Part shown: one piece after another, positions 12,263 to 24,900 of the stretch
Layout of the letters: the number at the start of each line of letters is the position of its first letter
Position numbering within the stretch: position 1 is the first letter of the stretch
NCBI GenBank assembly: GCA_030549335.1
Contig: CM060186.1
Coordinates: 25,652,689 to 25,716,688, forward strand
From: Pontederia crassipes
Lineage: Eukaryota; Streptophyta; Magnoliopsida; Commelinales; Pontederiaceae
DNA: 64,000 nucleotides
Reading direction: 5' to 3'
The notes under the pieces: model-generated
What the model was told of the DNA's origin: nothing
Database searches by the model: none
Seen by the model: the letters and a program-made list of their open reading frames with translations, nothing else
Translations under genes and position numbers: made by a program

Positions 12263-13543
12263 CAGAAAAGTCATAGAACTCTAATTCTCCTAAAAATCTT
12301 TAACATCAACTCATCCTAACTTGGTTCCTAACTCCTAGCAATCAATCAAACATAACAGAACAGAAGAATTAATTCAAGCAATCAAACAATCATGAATCAA
12401 ACAATTCAAATAATCAAATGATCACTATAAGAAAATTGCCATTTTCCGACGGGCAATTTTCGATGGATAAAAATCCATTGCAATTTGCGATGAAATTATT
12501 TCTGATGGATTTTTCCGACGATTACAATCGTCGGAAATGAAAATAATAGATTATGTAATTTGTTATATTATTATTTTATTTTTCGACGTTTATGAACGTC
12601 AATATTTCCGACGGATATCCATCCATCGTAATTTCTGACGGATTTTCTGACGGTTACGACCGTCAAAAATGAAAATATAAATTATGTAATTTGTTATGTT
12701 ATTATTTTATTTTTCGAAAATTATGAACGTCGATATTTTTTACGGATATCCATCCGTCATAATTTCCGACGGTTATGACCGTCGAAAATGAAAATAATAA
12801 CTTATTTAATTTATTATATTATTATTTTATTTTTCGATGATTACGAATGCTAATATTTCCGACGGATATACATCCATCACAAAATCTGCCGCAATTTTCG
12901 ACGATCGTAACCGTTGGTAAATTTATAATAATATAATATGAAGAGTATTTTATTAATATAATTTGTGACAGTCTAAACAGTCGCAATTTCCGACAGTTCC
13001 AACCGTCGGTAACAATTAGCGACTATTCAAATCGTCGATAAAATAAAAAATAAATATTATATATAACTAAATATAGTATTTTATTTTTACAATTAAATAA
13101 TTTTTTATGATCATAATCGTCAGTAATTTTAAAAATAATTAATATTTGCTTTTTCGACGGCCAGAGCCATCGATAATTAAAATTTCGTTATCCCATTTTT
13201 TTTTCATTTTTTCGCTTTCTCAACTTTCCACCTATATATATAATACCCCTCCTCTCTCTCTCTCTCCCCTGGCCAGCGAGCTCCCTCTCCCTCTCCTGGC
13301 CGGCGAGCTTCTGACCGAACGTCAGTGTCGACTGCCGGCGACCCTCTCCCGTCGGCGTCTCTCTCTCTCTCCAGAAAAGTCACAGAACTCGAATTCTCCT
13401 AAAAATCTTTAACATCAACTCATCCTAACTTGGTTCTTAACTCCTAGCAATCAATCAAACATAACATAACAGAAGAATTAATTCAAGCAATCAAACAATC
13501 AAGAATCAAACTATTTAAACAAGAATTCAAATAATCAAACGAT
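12262..13543. repeat. LTR segment repeated on both sides of the CACTA fragment
   Basis: The block CCAGAAAAGTCAxAGAACTC to AATAATCAAAYGAT occurs at 12262-12422, directly before the CACTA terminus. It occurs again at 13371-13543, directly after the fragment. The right LTR has it once. A normal CACTA insertion gives only a 3-bp duplication, so repair by strand switching is likely. Confidence 0.8.
12423..13370 (+). mobile_element. Truncated CACTA (En/Spm) element inside the gypsy LTR
   Basis: It begins with CACTATAAGAAAATTGCC, a standard plant CACTA terminus. Many subterminal copies of CCGACGG / CCGTCGG type words follow, spaced through about 700 bp. A TATATATATAAT stretch and a CT-rich, GC-richer leader (about 13225-13370) resemble the start of a CACTA transposase transcription unit. 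No matching TAGTG end is present; the sequence returns abruptly to LTR at 13371. It is therefore a one-ended fragment. Confidence 0.8.
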
Positions 13544-14212
13544 AACCCTAGGAAAACTTCTTCTTATTCTCTTTCGTTTCATAATCAATTAGGTCATGTG
13601 CTAGAACAATTCAGAGGCCGTGCAAGGTGATTTCAATTCACCCACCTGTTCGCGATTAATCTGTCCTTCGATTCGTCGAAAAATTAGCGACCACGTCCTC
13701 TGTTTTCTTCTTCCTGCGCCCTATTCTCTCCCGACCAATCAGCGTCTGCAATTCAATCGATGCATATGGCGACGTGAGGGGAAGCGAAAAGATCATATTA
13801 GGAGAGAAGAGAGGAACCCTGCCTACCCTTGCACTAAGAATGACGAGCGGATCGTTCCTGCCTCTATTCACACACGAAGGTGAAACAAAGAACCAGGAAA
13901 AAAGGTTGCAAGGTTTGGGGAAAAGGGTTTTTAAATATGATTCTGTTTCTTTTCTAATTAAGGTCTCTTCGCATTTAAATCTAATCTGATTCAAAGTGAT
14001 CAGATTAATTTTCCTTATTTTGTGGACGTCATCTGATATGTGGAGTCCCAATTTGATTGGATTTTTGTTTCTTTAATACTTTGCCGAGCCGACCGTCCCT
14101 TTTCTTCTTTATTTTTTTTGTTGGTTATTACATTCTTACCCTCTTAAAAGAAAATTCATCCTCAAATTTTGCACTAAGTAGAGGGCTTACTGAAAAGATG
14201 AGGAAATTTTTG

Positions 14213-15690
14213 TCACATTTCTGACTCTAGCTCCCATGTCGTATCATCACCCTGATGATGACGCCAAGCTACTCTGACCATGGGTACATCCTTATTCTTC
14301 TGACGTTGCACTTTACGCTCCACTATATGTGTTGGATACTCAGCGAAAGTCAGGTCTGCAGCTAAATCTGGCTCCTCTATCCTTAGAACATTTGCAGCAT
14401 CGTGCTTGTACTTCTTGAGCATGGATACATGAAACACGTTATGCACTCTCTCATAAAATGGGAGTAGAGCCAATCTGCATGCTGCCTCGCCTACCAGCTC
14501 GAGTATCTTGAAGAGGCCTACATAACGAAGACTAAGCTTTCCTCATTTGCTAAATCTCATGACGCCTTTCATAGGGGATACCTTCAGAAGAACTTGGTCA
14601 CCAGCTTAAAAGATCTGATCAGCATAGCTCTTTTGCCTTCCTTGAGCAGTCTTCATTCTTTATTTAATAAATTCAATTTTTTCCGTGTATTCCACTGCTT
14701 CTTTCACTTCTTCCTTACTCATAATCTTCTCCTCGCCTACTTCACTCTAGTGGATAAGTGAACAACAAGGTCGTCCATACAAGATCTCAAAGGGTGCCAC
14801 ACCAATAATAGAATTATAGCTATTGTTATAAGCAAATTCAATCAGATGGATATGCTCATTCCAACTACCCTATCAATCTAGTGCACAGGCCCGTAACATG
14901 TCCTCTAGTGTCTGGATGGTCCTCTCAGACTATCCATTCGTTTGAGGGTGAAATGCGGTACTAAAATTAAGCCTTGAACCAAAGGCTTGCTGCATGCTCT
15001 TTCAGAATTTGACAGTGAATTTAGGGTCTCGATCAGACACTATGGATTCTAGGTTACCATGAAGTCTGACTACTTTTCTCACATATAAATCTAGCAGATT
15101 CTCCACTGATTATTTCCATCGGATGTGAATAAAGTGTGCTGCCTTCGTGAAACAATCCACAACTACCTATATGGCATCATGATCCTTCTTAGTCCTAAGT
15201 AGGTTGGACACAAAGTCCATAGTGATCTTATACCACTTCCATCGTGGGATTTCCAAAGGCTTCAACTTGTCATATGATCGCTGATGTTCTATCTTGACTT
15301 GTTGGCACACTAGATATCGGGACACGTATTTCGCTATCTCTCTCTTCATATCATGCCACCAGTAGCTGCGTTGTACAACCTTATACATCTTGATGCTACC
15401 GGGGTGAATAGCGAACTCCGACTTGTGGCACTTATCCAGTACCTCTCATCGGACATCAGCATCTGTGAAAACCCACAACATGTCCCGATATCTAATTCCT
15501 CCATCTGCAGCGATCTGGAAATTTGTTGGTTCGTTCTGACATCTCTTTAGAACCTTCTGATATTCAGGATCCACTTTCTGAGCAGCTATGATTTTGTCAA
15601 TTAGGCTGGGCTTCATCTGATGCATCATCCATAGGGCTCCATTAGTGCCCTGCTGGGGACACCATTGTTCAATCTCATCCAGCATCTCTT
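14213..15690 (-). pseudogene. Gypsy integrase with chromodomain-like C-terminus, relic
   Basis: The HHCC zinc finger region lies near 15290-15400 (SYWWHDMKREIAKYVSRYLVC followed by a second Cys). WKWYKITMDFVSNL starts the catalytic core (about 15200). The core is broken by many stops between 14500 and 15160. The last frame (14213-14473) has VFHVSMLKKY and then a chromodomain-like VRVAWRHHQGDDTTWELESEM. Chromodomain integrases are known to direct insertion into heterochromatin. Confidence 0.88.
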
Positions 15691-15814
15691 ACTCGCATAG
15701 TCTCATATAAGCTAGCGATTCTTTTCATTTCCTGCTTAATGCATCGGCGACTATATTTGCTTTACCAGGGTAGTAATTGATAGCAAATTCATAATTCTTA
15801 AGGAGCTCAAGCCA

Positions 15815-16900
15815 TCAATGTTGTCTTATATTCAGATCCATCTGCTCGAAGATGTACTTGAAGCTCTTGTGGTCAGTGAAAATTTCAAATGTCTCTCTAT
15901 ACAAATAATGCCTCCAGATCTTCAAGGCAAAGACAACTGCCGCCAATTTCAAGTCATGTGTGGGATAGTTAACCTCATACTTCTTCAGCTGCCGAGAAGC
16001 ATAGGCCACCACCTTGTCGTGTTGCATCGGTATACAGCCCAATCATGTCCCACATGCATCACTATAGACCATGAAACCATCACTATCTGTCGGTGTGGTG
16101 AGAATTGGCGTCGAAGTCAGACGGTCCTTTAGAATTTGGAAACTCTGCCCACACTTATCTGTCTGGATAAATTTTTCCGCCTTCTGTGTGAGATTTGTGA
16201 GGGGTGCAGCAATCTTGGAAAAGTCCCTAATAAACCTTCTATAATAGCCTGTCAAACCAAGGAAGCTGCGAATCTCATATTCATCCTTCGGTCTCACCCA
16301 ATTCGTCACTGCTTTCACTTTTGCAAGGTCTACTGCAATGCCTTTTCTTGGAGACTATATGTTCCAAGAACATAATCTCCTTCAGTCAGAATTCATACTT
16401 TGAAAACTTGTCATAAAGCTTGTGCTACCTTAGGATCTCCAATATTATCCTGAGGTGCTCTCGGTGTTGCTCTGGATTGGAAGAGTAGATCAAAATGTCA
16501 TCCACGAATACGATGACAAACTGATCCAGATATGGTCGGAAGATCGTGTTCATTAAGTCCATGAATGTGGCATGAGCGTTCGTCAGTCCAAATGGCATAA
16601 CCAATAACTCGTAGTGGTCATATCTTGACCGAAAGGCAGTTTTCGTTATGTCTTCTTCGACCACTCTCAACTGGTGGTAGCCACTACGCAGGTCTATCTT
16701 AGAGAACACTGATGCTTTTGACAGTTGATCAAAAAGATTATCTATATGAGGCAGGGGTACTTATTCTTCATTGTCACTTTATTGAACATTCTATAGTCGA
16801 TGCAAAGCCGCATGGAGCCATCCTTTTTCTTGACAAACAAGGTCGGCGTGCCCTAGGATAAAACGCTCGATCTGATAAATCATTTATCTAATAGCTCATG
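15815..16900 (-). pseudogene. Gypsy reverse transcriptase and RNase H relic
   Basis: RT motifs are clear: a [14 protein letters not shown] block (about 16800-16840), [32 protein letters not shown], and the catalytic FVDDILIYS (about 16490). RNase H follows in another phase with [25 protein letters not shown] and [13 protein letters not shown] (about 15850). Stops and at least one frameshift separate the blocks. Confidence 0.9.
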
Positions 16901-17245
16901 TATATGCTTCTTCAGTTCTTGCATCTCTGCGGGTGCCATGCGGTAGGGTGCTTTGGAGATGGGTGTTGTCCCTAGTAGGAGCTCTATCTTAAAGTCAATT
17001 TTCTGTTTCGATGGTAATCCGGATGTGTCCTCAAGAAACACATCTGAGAATTCTCACACCACATCTATTTGTTGGAGTTCAGTGACAGGTGCATCTGTCT
17101 TGACCACACTAGCTAAGTACCCACAACATCCTTTCTCTAATAACTTTTGTGCCTTGATAGTTGAGATGATGACCTTGTTCCTTGTTGATGGAGTGCCCCT
17201 GATTACTGCCTTAGGCTTGCCTTGCGTCCCTATAATGATCTTCTT

Positions 17246-17740
17246 CTATTTATAATGCAAGATTGCATCGTGATATGCAAGCCAGTTCATCTCCAAAATA
17301 ACATCGTAATCCATCATGTGGATGACTATGGGGTCTGCAGAAAAGTTTTTCTTTTCTAAATTGACAGGTACATTCGGGATGTACCTAGCAGCATGGAGAG
17401 TACCCATAGGTGTACTCACACGCATAGCATGGGGCATCTGCTTTAGAGGCAAACTAAGAGTTTGGACACATGACTCCGAAATAAACGAGTGTGTAGCCCT
17501 AGAGTCAAATAAAATAGTAGCAGATAAATTAGCGATAGGGAGAATACCTCTAATGACATCATTGTCATTCTGGGCTGCTTTTGCTTCCAAGTTGTGCACA
17601 CGACCTTGCACAACGGGATTTGCACCTCCTACTGCCCGGTTCTTTCGACCTCCTCTGACAGCATGTGGGTAGTTTCGGATAACGTGTTCGAACTGTCCAC
17701 ACTGAATGCCACAATGAGGACATAAAGACTTCTGCGACAC
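17246..17740 (-). pseudogene. Gypsy zinc knuckle and aspartic protease relic
   Basis: The first residues give a degenerate CCHC knuckle (CPHCGIQCGQFEHV...). About 80 residues later comes the protease active site as ILFDSRATHSFIS, where the catalytic triad D-S/T-G has become D-S-R. The DYDVILEMNWLAYHDAILH block is the conserved protease C-terminal part (usual form LGMDWL). The Gly-to-Arg change should abolish activity. Confidence 0.85.
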
Positions 17741-18699
17741 TTATGACTAGCGTGGTGGTGACAGCAGCCTCAGAGGTTGTGCTGGCAGTGGCGCAGGGCG
17801 TGGCTGAGCTTGAGCCTATCGTGGAGCTTCCCTCTGCTGGTATGGCCTAAAACGGTGATCACGGCGATCGTCCCTCCTAAATGATCGACGATCATCGGTT
17901 CGAGGCATGGGCTGCTCTATTTGTCTAGCTGGAGCTTTGGCCTTGCGTTTAGCTTAATCCTTCTTCATACGTGTGTCCAACCTCACAGCCTTCTCCAGAT
18001 CCTCACAGTCTCCAGACATGACTTCAGTCTTCAGTGCTTGTTGCAGTCCATTGATAAACTTGTTAGCTTTAATACGCCTTTCAAATGGCATCGGGCAATA
18101 CTGCTCCAGTTGAATGAACTGAGTGTGATAATCAGCCACAGACATAGTTCCCTGCTACAATTGCAGGAACTCCTCTGCTGCAGTTATGAAGGCCTTCTTA
18201 AATTCTTCCCAAGCAATCTCCTCTTCTTCCAGCTCTCTGAATTCGATGCCCCTCGTAGTCTTTCACCAGCCCATTGCAGTACCAGTGAGCATGTATGTGG
18301 CATATAAGACCTTGCGCCCATCAGCGCACCTCATCAGCTTGAAAATACAATTCATGGTCTCTATCCACTCTTCAGCCTTGAAAAAGTCAGTCTTTCCATC
18401 ATACTGATGCGGGTGAAGTTTCAAGAAGGCTTGAATTGTGTCCCCAGACACCTCATGGCGTGCTCCCTGATTGCGGCGTCTAGATGTCGACGGACTGCCT
18501 CCAGCCTGACTATCCTCAGGTGGAGCAACCTCGTCAACGTGCTCCTCTAATGTCGCTCTAGTTGCGCGGCCTCTGCTCGGCCATGACCACATTCGCGACC
18601 TGACTGGGCTCCCATTTCAGGGAGTCCTTTCGGTACCTCATTAGCATTCTGGCCCGATCTAGCCATCTGCTCCTGAATCCGCTCAGACCGTCATGACAT
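17741..18699 (-). pseudogene. gag: Gypsy gag relic
   Basis: The start is probably the ATG at 18697-18699, but the third codon is TGA. The Retrotrans_gag core is visible as LHPHQYDGKTDFFKAEEWIE (about 18370-18430), then AEEWIETMNCIFKLMRC, YATYMLTGTAMGW, and the YHTQFIQLEQYCPMPFERRI segment (about 18060-18140). A basic, Arg/Gln-rich linker follows. At least three stops and one frame change interrupt it. The next frame opens with the Cys-rich knuckle of the nucleocapsid. Confidence 0.85.
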
Positions 18700-18890
18700 G
18701 CTTATCCTCTAATCATAGAATAAAATCATGCATCAATAAATAATAACTTAACATAAACATGAACTTGACTTACAATGCTTTTCGGTAGAGGGTGTGACAA
18801 CTACTCGGCGATAGCACATGAACCAATACCATACTATTCTATACACTAGGATGTCAAGAGAGTTCTGACTTTAGGCTCTGATATCATAAA

Positions 18891-20966
18891 TGTAACGCCC
18901 CCAAAATGAGCCCCGCCACGTGGCGAAGACCAACTCGAAGACGCTACGACATGATATGACTTGACCATAATATTGATCATATCTTAGTCAAGAATTGAGA
19001 CACGTCAATGGAAAAAAGAAAAATAATGAAATAAAGGAAAATGATAAGACACGTCAATGGAAGAAAGAAAAATAATGAAATAAAGGAAAATGATAACTTT
19101 AATTTGCGAAAGTCTAAAATGACTATATCATTTCTAAGAAACAAAATAAGTTTTACATCATGAATTTAAAATGCAGAAGGTAAAGAAAACTAATAGACAA
19201 TCTAAAAGCCCTGGGGTTCATGTGCTGTTTTGTTGTCAGAGCTTCGTTATCACACACCTACTACACCTCGTCACTGACCTGGCCCTGTGAAAATAAGACA
19301 CAAAGGAGGAGGTACTCCCGTAAGTTTTACAGCCTAGTGAAGAACCACATGATATATAATGCATGACATGGATAAGATAATTAGCGGTAAATAATCATGC
19401 TTAACTTAAATGTGAAAAGGATAACATGGCAGCATCATAAAATCAATATAAGGATAAGAGTAAGAATCAGAATATGTCATGAATCATGAAAATCAAATAA
19501 TGCTTAGTAAACTTGGAATCATGACATACTTGACTTGACTTAAACATGCTTCTTGATCTTGAATTATTATTAGAAATCAGGGTGACTTTAGGTGCCTTTA
19601 GTTTTTGGGGTATGCCGAGCAAACGATACCATCTTGTGCGGGTCTGTGGGTGATCAAACCATGACCAAGGGAGCTATCCTTATCTTGATGCACTTGACTT
19701 GGATAGGCAACTCATTATTAATCTTTCATCTAAACTTATTAATCACGTTTAATAACTTGTGGCTCTTTGTTCTTTGTTCAATGGATTCAATAAGGTCAAT
19801 AAGAAATGAATCTATAAAAGAACAGATCTTGAAAATCAGGAATGGATCTCTATGGGGTCAGAAAAATAGGATCAATTATATATAGGTAACATTCAAATTT
19901 AAAAATGGAAATAATTAATAAATCTAGTAAAAAAGTTTATTGGGAATCGGTCGACCGGTTCAGGGGAACGGTTGACAGGTTGTCTGCGGGTCGGTCGATC
20001 GATCTGTCAAGATCGATCGACCGATAGGTTGATTCGGGGCTAATTCGATCGGTAGATCTGTTCAGTTGAACAGTCGACCGTTGGGTAACGATCGGTCGAT
20101 CGGTGGATAGAGATCAGTCGGTCGTTATGTAAGGAAATCGGCTGTAGATCATTATATCGGTCGACCGGTTACTGGCAATGCCTACGGATCGATCGACCGG
20201 TCGGCATCCAAAAAAGTCACAGAACTCGAATTCTCCTAAAAATCTTTAACATCAACTCATCCTAACTTGGTTCCTAACTCCTAGCAAACATAATAGAATA
20301 GAAGAATTAATTGAAGCAATCAAACAATCAGGAATCAAACAATTCAAAAAAGAATTCAAATAATCAAATGATAACCCTAGGAAAACTTCTTCTTATTCTC
20401 TTTCATTTCATAATCAATTAGGGCATGTGCTAGAACAATTCAGAGGTCATACAAGGTGATTCCAATTCACCCACATGTTCGCGATTAATCTGTCCTTCGA
20501 TTCGTCGGAAAATTAGCGACCACATCCTCTGTTTTCTTCTTCCTGCGCCCTGTTCTCTCCCGACCAATCAGCGTCTACAATTCAATCGATGCAGAGGGCG
20601 ACATGAGGGGAAGCGAAAAGATCAGATTAGGAGAGAAGAGAGGAACCCTGCCTACCCTTGCACTAAGAACGACGAGCAGATCGTTCCGGCCTCTATTCAT
20701 GCATGAAGGTGAAATGAAGAACCAGGAAAAAAGGTTGCAAGGTTTGGGGAAAAGGGTTTTTAAATATAATTCTGTTTCTTTATCTAATTAAGGTCTCTTC
20801 TTATTTAAATCTAATCTGATTCAAAGTGATCAGATTAATTTTCCTGATTTCGTGGACATCATCTAATATGTGGAGTCCCAATTTGATTGGATTTTTGTTT
20901 CTTTAATACTCTGCCGAGCCGACCATCCATTTTCTTCTTTATTCAATTTTTTTGTTGGTTATTACA
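18891..20966 (-). repeat. Gypsy 5' LTR (2076 bp)
   Basis: It has the same TGTAACGCCCCC...TTATTACA ends as the left LTR. A ~50-bp tandem duplication beginning GACACGTCAATGGAA lies at about 19003-19100 and is absent from the other LTR. Just inside it (about 18870-18885) the minus strand reads TGATATCAGAGCC, a tRNA-Met type primer site with one difference from the usual TGGTATCAGAGC. Confidence 0.93.
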
Positions 20967-21473
20967 CTATATGTTATAACTAAAGAAATAAAAATAAAAA
21001 ATGAATTCTTAAAAATGAATTAAGTAAAGATTTAAAAGTTTATAACTATCAAATCATAAGCAGAAAATTGAAATACGTGATGAAAGCTTGCATGCGATTT
21101 TCATGTTTCATGAGACATTCAATGTGGTTTCATAAGATAACACTTAAGTATTATTGCATGGAATTGAATTAACTAAATATCCACAAGTTGATAAATATCA
21201 AATCATATGCATGCACTAAATAAGGCCACGTTATCAAATGTTGTATGCATTCTAGTTTGTAGATAGCAAGTAAGTAATATTGCATGGACAGATGTGATTA
21301 CATGCAATAACAATAAGTACAATAAAAAATGAACACATACAATAGCAATCACTCTATCTAATTCTATTTTAATTTTCAATACACAAACACATAAAAGATA
21401 GATAAATATTATAAAAAATATAACTATATGGCGACAAATAAATTAGTGAAAAGTAATAATGTAATCAGATAAT

Positions 21474-21640
21474 CTATAACGATAAAAAAATATCTTTTTC
21501 ATTTTGTAATATCATCTCAATGGATATCGTATTGTTAGAATTTTCTCTAGAAGGAATGTGCCACAATCGCACTATGCGTACTTTAATATTCCATTGCATT
21601 GTAGATTCATCCACATCGCTAATAACATTCATTTTCGCCA
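21474..21640 (-). pseudogene. RPA70-like relic, first exon (DUF223/OB-fold N-terminus)
   Basis: The minus strand reads MAKMNVISDVDES, then WNIKVRIVRLWHIPSRENSN, then ISIEMILQNEK. This is the standard N-terminal OB-fold of plant RPA1-like proteins. It ends exactly where the family continues with a G-N/Q-x-I-x-A-S block, and that block opens the exon at 10547. The two pieces are 11 kb apart because a gypsy element landed in the intron between them. The expected donor GT after AAAAAG now reads AT, so splicing here is probably lost. Confidence 0.75.
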
Positions 21641-21981
21641 TTGAAGAAATACTGTGTTTATAGGAACCTAAAAATTTGACAAAAAATTTAAACAAATATA
21701 ACTATTAGGAGACAAATTTCTCATGACAAAATTTTAGATATTAATGAAAAGATGATAAAAATATTAATGCCCTACATTGTATTAATTGAAAGCTTCCCAA
21801 TTCTCTGTTCCTTGTATGATATCCAGTAAGCTTGCTCCCAAACATGAGAGAGAGTGAGATGTCGTTTTGCATGAGAGAGTAAGAGTATTTTAATGCTGCA
21901 GTTGTACAATCAAATTAAGCATTGAGATATAGTTGCACAACATGCATGCATAATGGGCAGATATGCTATTACTTTCAGTTA

Positions 21982-24900
21982 TCTATACTATATTAAAAGG
22001 AGAGTACTTTTGATGAGAAGATGACATTTGACACTTTATTATGATGACAAGTGACCTCTAGAGTTTATGACTAATTAACATATTATATAATTTATTAATT
22101 CTTTGAGTAGTTAGTAATTTAAACGGTTGAGTAGTAGCCTCTCCATCTACTATGTACTATAGTAATTATAACTAATTAAAATATTATATAAGTATATTAT
22201 ATTTTTTTCACTTCGGGTTAGTTAGTAATTTGAACAGTTAATTACTTTATAATTTCATAATGAATTAATATTTGACATTAGTTTTCATGAGAAGGTGCAT
22301 GTTCATATCTAATAATAATTATTATTTTAAACACAATAGCTATACATATTAGGCAACTAATCTGAGGATAGTATTAAGGAGGTAGTGACATTTGTCAAAA
22401 GAAATGAGGAAGCATAGTAGAGTATAGGTCAAATTTAGGAGGTAGTGTACCAAGGCAACTAACCGTGTTGGCAAGTGTTCCTAGATAACTATGTAATTTT
22501 TTAAAATAATGATATTAGAGTTATTTAATTGATCATATAATTATATATTCTCATGATTAATAATTATTCATGATAATGTATAATAATTCTGATATAAAAA
22601 GAAGTTTCATATTTTAAAAGTATAAAACTGCAAAGCGGTTTTAAAAAATAAACAACTACCTTTATCGGTTTCTGATTCTTCAGTGCAAACTTGGACTCTT
22701 ATAAATGCCCCAATAATATCGCACTCATTAGTATACACAAATATTTCATCATTATTTAATTTCTATTTGCATTCATGTCTCACGGATGCATTTCTCTCTC
22801 AACAATGATATGACAAAGCACATGAATATAGGGGGTGCATGTTTATGGTTAATAAGTATCATGCACTTATGCTCCTCTCTTGCACCAAATCCATCAACTT
22901 TTTTATTTCACAAGTTTAATTAGATGGTGTTTCTTAAGGATTCGATGGTGTTGCTTAATGATTGAATATATAGGATGAGCATGAGACATCGGAATGGCCA
23001 AGTAAGGATGCTTGCTTTTCACAATTAATTCTATAGTGTTTTTTTTCTTATTTCAATTTTTTTTTGCCATGATCCACAAGAATATGAAGTCAGTTATATT
23101 TACCATGATTATTTAACTAGCTTATGTTTCTGCAGCGGCAAATTGTGCATTGTGGCATCCCTACATCAATTTATATTGTGTCTAGGTTTCTTTGGTAAAG
23201 AATTTATTTATTTATATAAATTTAATAGTAAGATATTTATTTATTTAATATTTTTTTGCTGTGTTGATATTTGTGACATTCTTAAATAAATTTGTCTGAG
23301 TTATTAATATAATTGGATTGTTGGGCATATTTGTTACTTTGTTTGTAAACAATTTGAACGTCTTTCACAAGTTCATGAACTCTTTGATAGGAACTCTTAT
23401 TTAGAAACTATCAAAGTTGTAATAGGTGTTTATAGATTAATAGGAATATGATAATACTACCCCTTACAAGGGGTAGCACAATAATTTTTTCCAAATAATG
23501 GGTAAATTGTTACTTTATTTCAGTGTGTTATTTTCTTTTTGTTTAGATGTATGCCACATTATTCTTTTATAAATTTCGGTATGTTATCCATGTAATTAGA
23601 TTGCCATATATTAAAATATATGGGCATTAATTATTTATTACATTAGTTACGTACTAATATTTAACTAATATAATTTATTTTGAAAATTGGTTTAAGATAA
23701 ATCTGCCTATAGCCTTCATTATATTGTGATATATTGTTCCATTTCTTTTATACTATCGAATTATAAGTCCATTTTATAAAAGAATTTAATATTCAGAAAG
23801 TTATATTTTCAAATAAAATCTAAAAATATGGAGTTGTTTCCATATACTTCATAGCATCAAGTTACATTGCGTCCAAGTTTTTTGGGGAAATAGAATCCAT
23901 TTATTTTGTTTTTAATTGTTAACTCTCCTTATAATAATTACATGAATGATGAATAAATAAGTCTATTAAAGCTTAATTTTTTAAATTATTCAATGAGGCA
24001 GTTAAAAATATCAGTAATTATATAATTTTATTTGAGTATTTGATATAATTATCCATAACCGACCATGATTAGAAAATATGATAATTATACACTATATTAT
24101 ATTATTTATATGATGATAGTAACTAATTACTTTAATTCTAATTAATTAAACATTAAATATTACCAATAACTATGCTTTTAGTGTATCTATTATAGTTGCT
24201 TACGTGGTTTCATTAATTAGATAATTATATAATTTAATTAGAGTATTGGATAACTTATCCATAGCCATTACACATTTAGATATGAATGAATTAAATATTC
24301 AGCTTTGAAGATGTAAAAATGAAACATTGGTAGTATAAAATATCATAACTATATAATACCTATATCTTATATATTATACTACAAGAAGTAAACAAGAATA
24401 TTATGACATTTGACAAATACATAAATTGATAAATGATAAATGTTCTTAAGATTTTATAACCAATTAGAATATTAATTTATAGATTAATATTGTTCATATA
24501 CGTACATTTGACACTTATTTTTTAAATCAACTATAAATAACTAATTATAAGTTTTATAACTAAATGACTAAATCAATTATAAATTCTTAACAAATTTGAT
24601 TTGCTGAAATTTCACTCTTATGCACACTCACAAAAATGACATAAATCCCCTATTTCTAAGAAAAAATAATAATTTATCATGATTAAAAAGCTATATAGAT
24701 GATATGTGTTTAATAAACATAAAAAGTGATTGATGGTATAAAAATGCTTGATGAATAAAGTGTAGATAAGTAATAGTAATTTTCATTAATAATAATTGAT
24801 AGTATAAAAATGTTGAGATGAAATTTATTTTTAAATGATAATTCAGACTATAATATCTACATATGAAGGGTTATCTTTATTTATTTAAATAATAATATTT

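Larger units (their letters stand above)
10983..14132 (-). repeat. Gypsy 3' LTR (3150 bp, carries an insertion)
   Basis: It starts TGTAACGCCCCCAAAATGA and ends TTGGTTATTACA, the same ends as the right LTR. Relative to that LTR it has an extra block at 12423-13370 plus a repeated LTR segment. The polypurine-like stretch AAGAGGGTAAGAA lies just inside it at 14133-14145 on the minus strand. Confidence 0.93.
10983..20966 (-). mobile_element. Ty3/gypsy chromovirus (Tekay/Del-like), complete but degenerate
   Basis: Two long LTRs flank a gag-pol core that reads on the minus strand. A perfect 5-bp target duplication, CTATA, lies at 10978-10982 and 20967-20971. The order protease, RT, RNase H, integrase, and a chromodomain-like C-terminus define a chromovirus. 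LTRs above 2 kb fit the Tekay/Del group by general knowledge. The left LTR is about 1.1 kb longer than the right because of a CACTA fragment and a local duplication. The insertion split an RPA-like gene. Confidence 0.93.
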
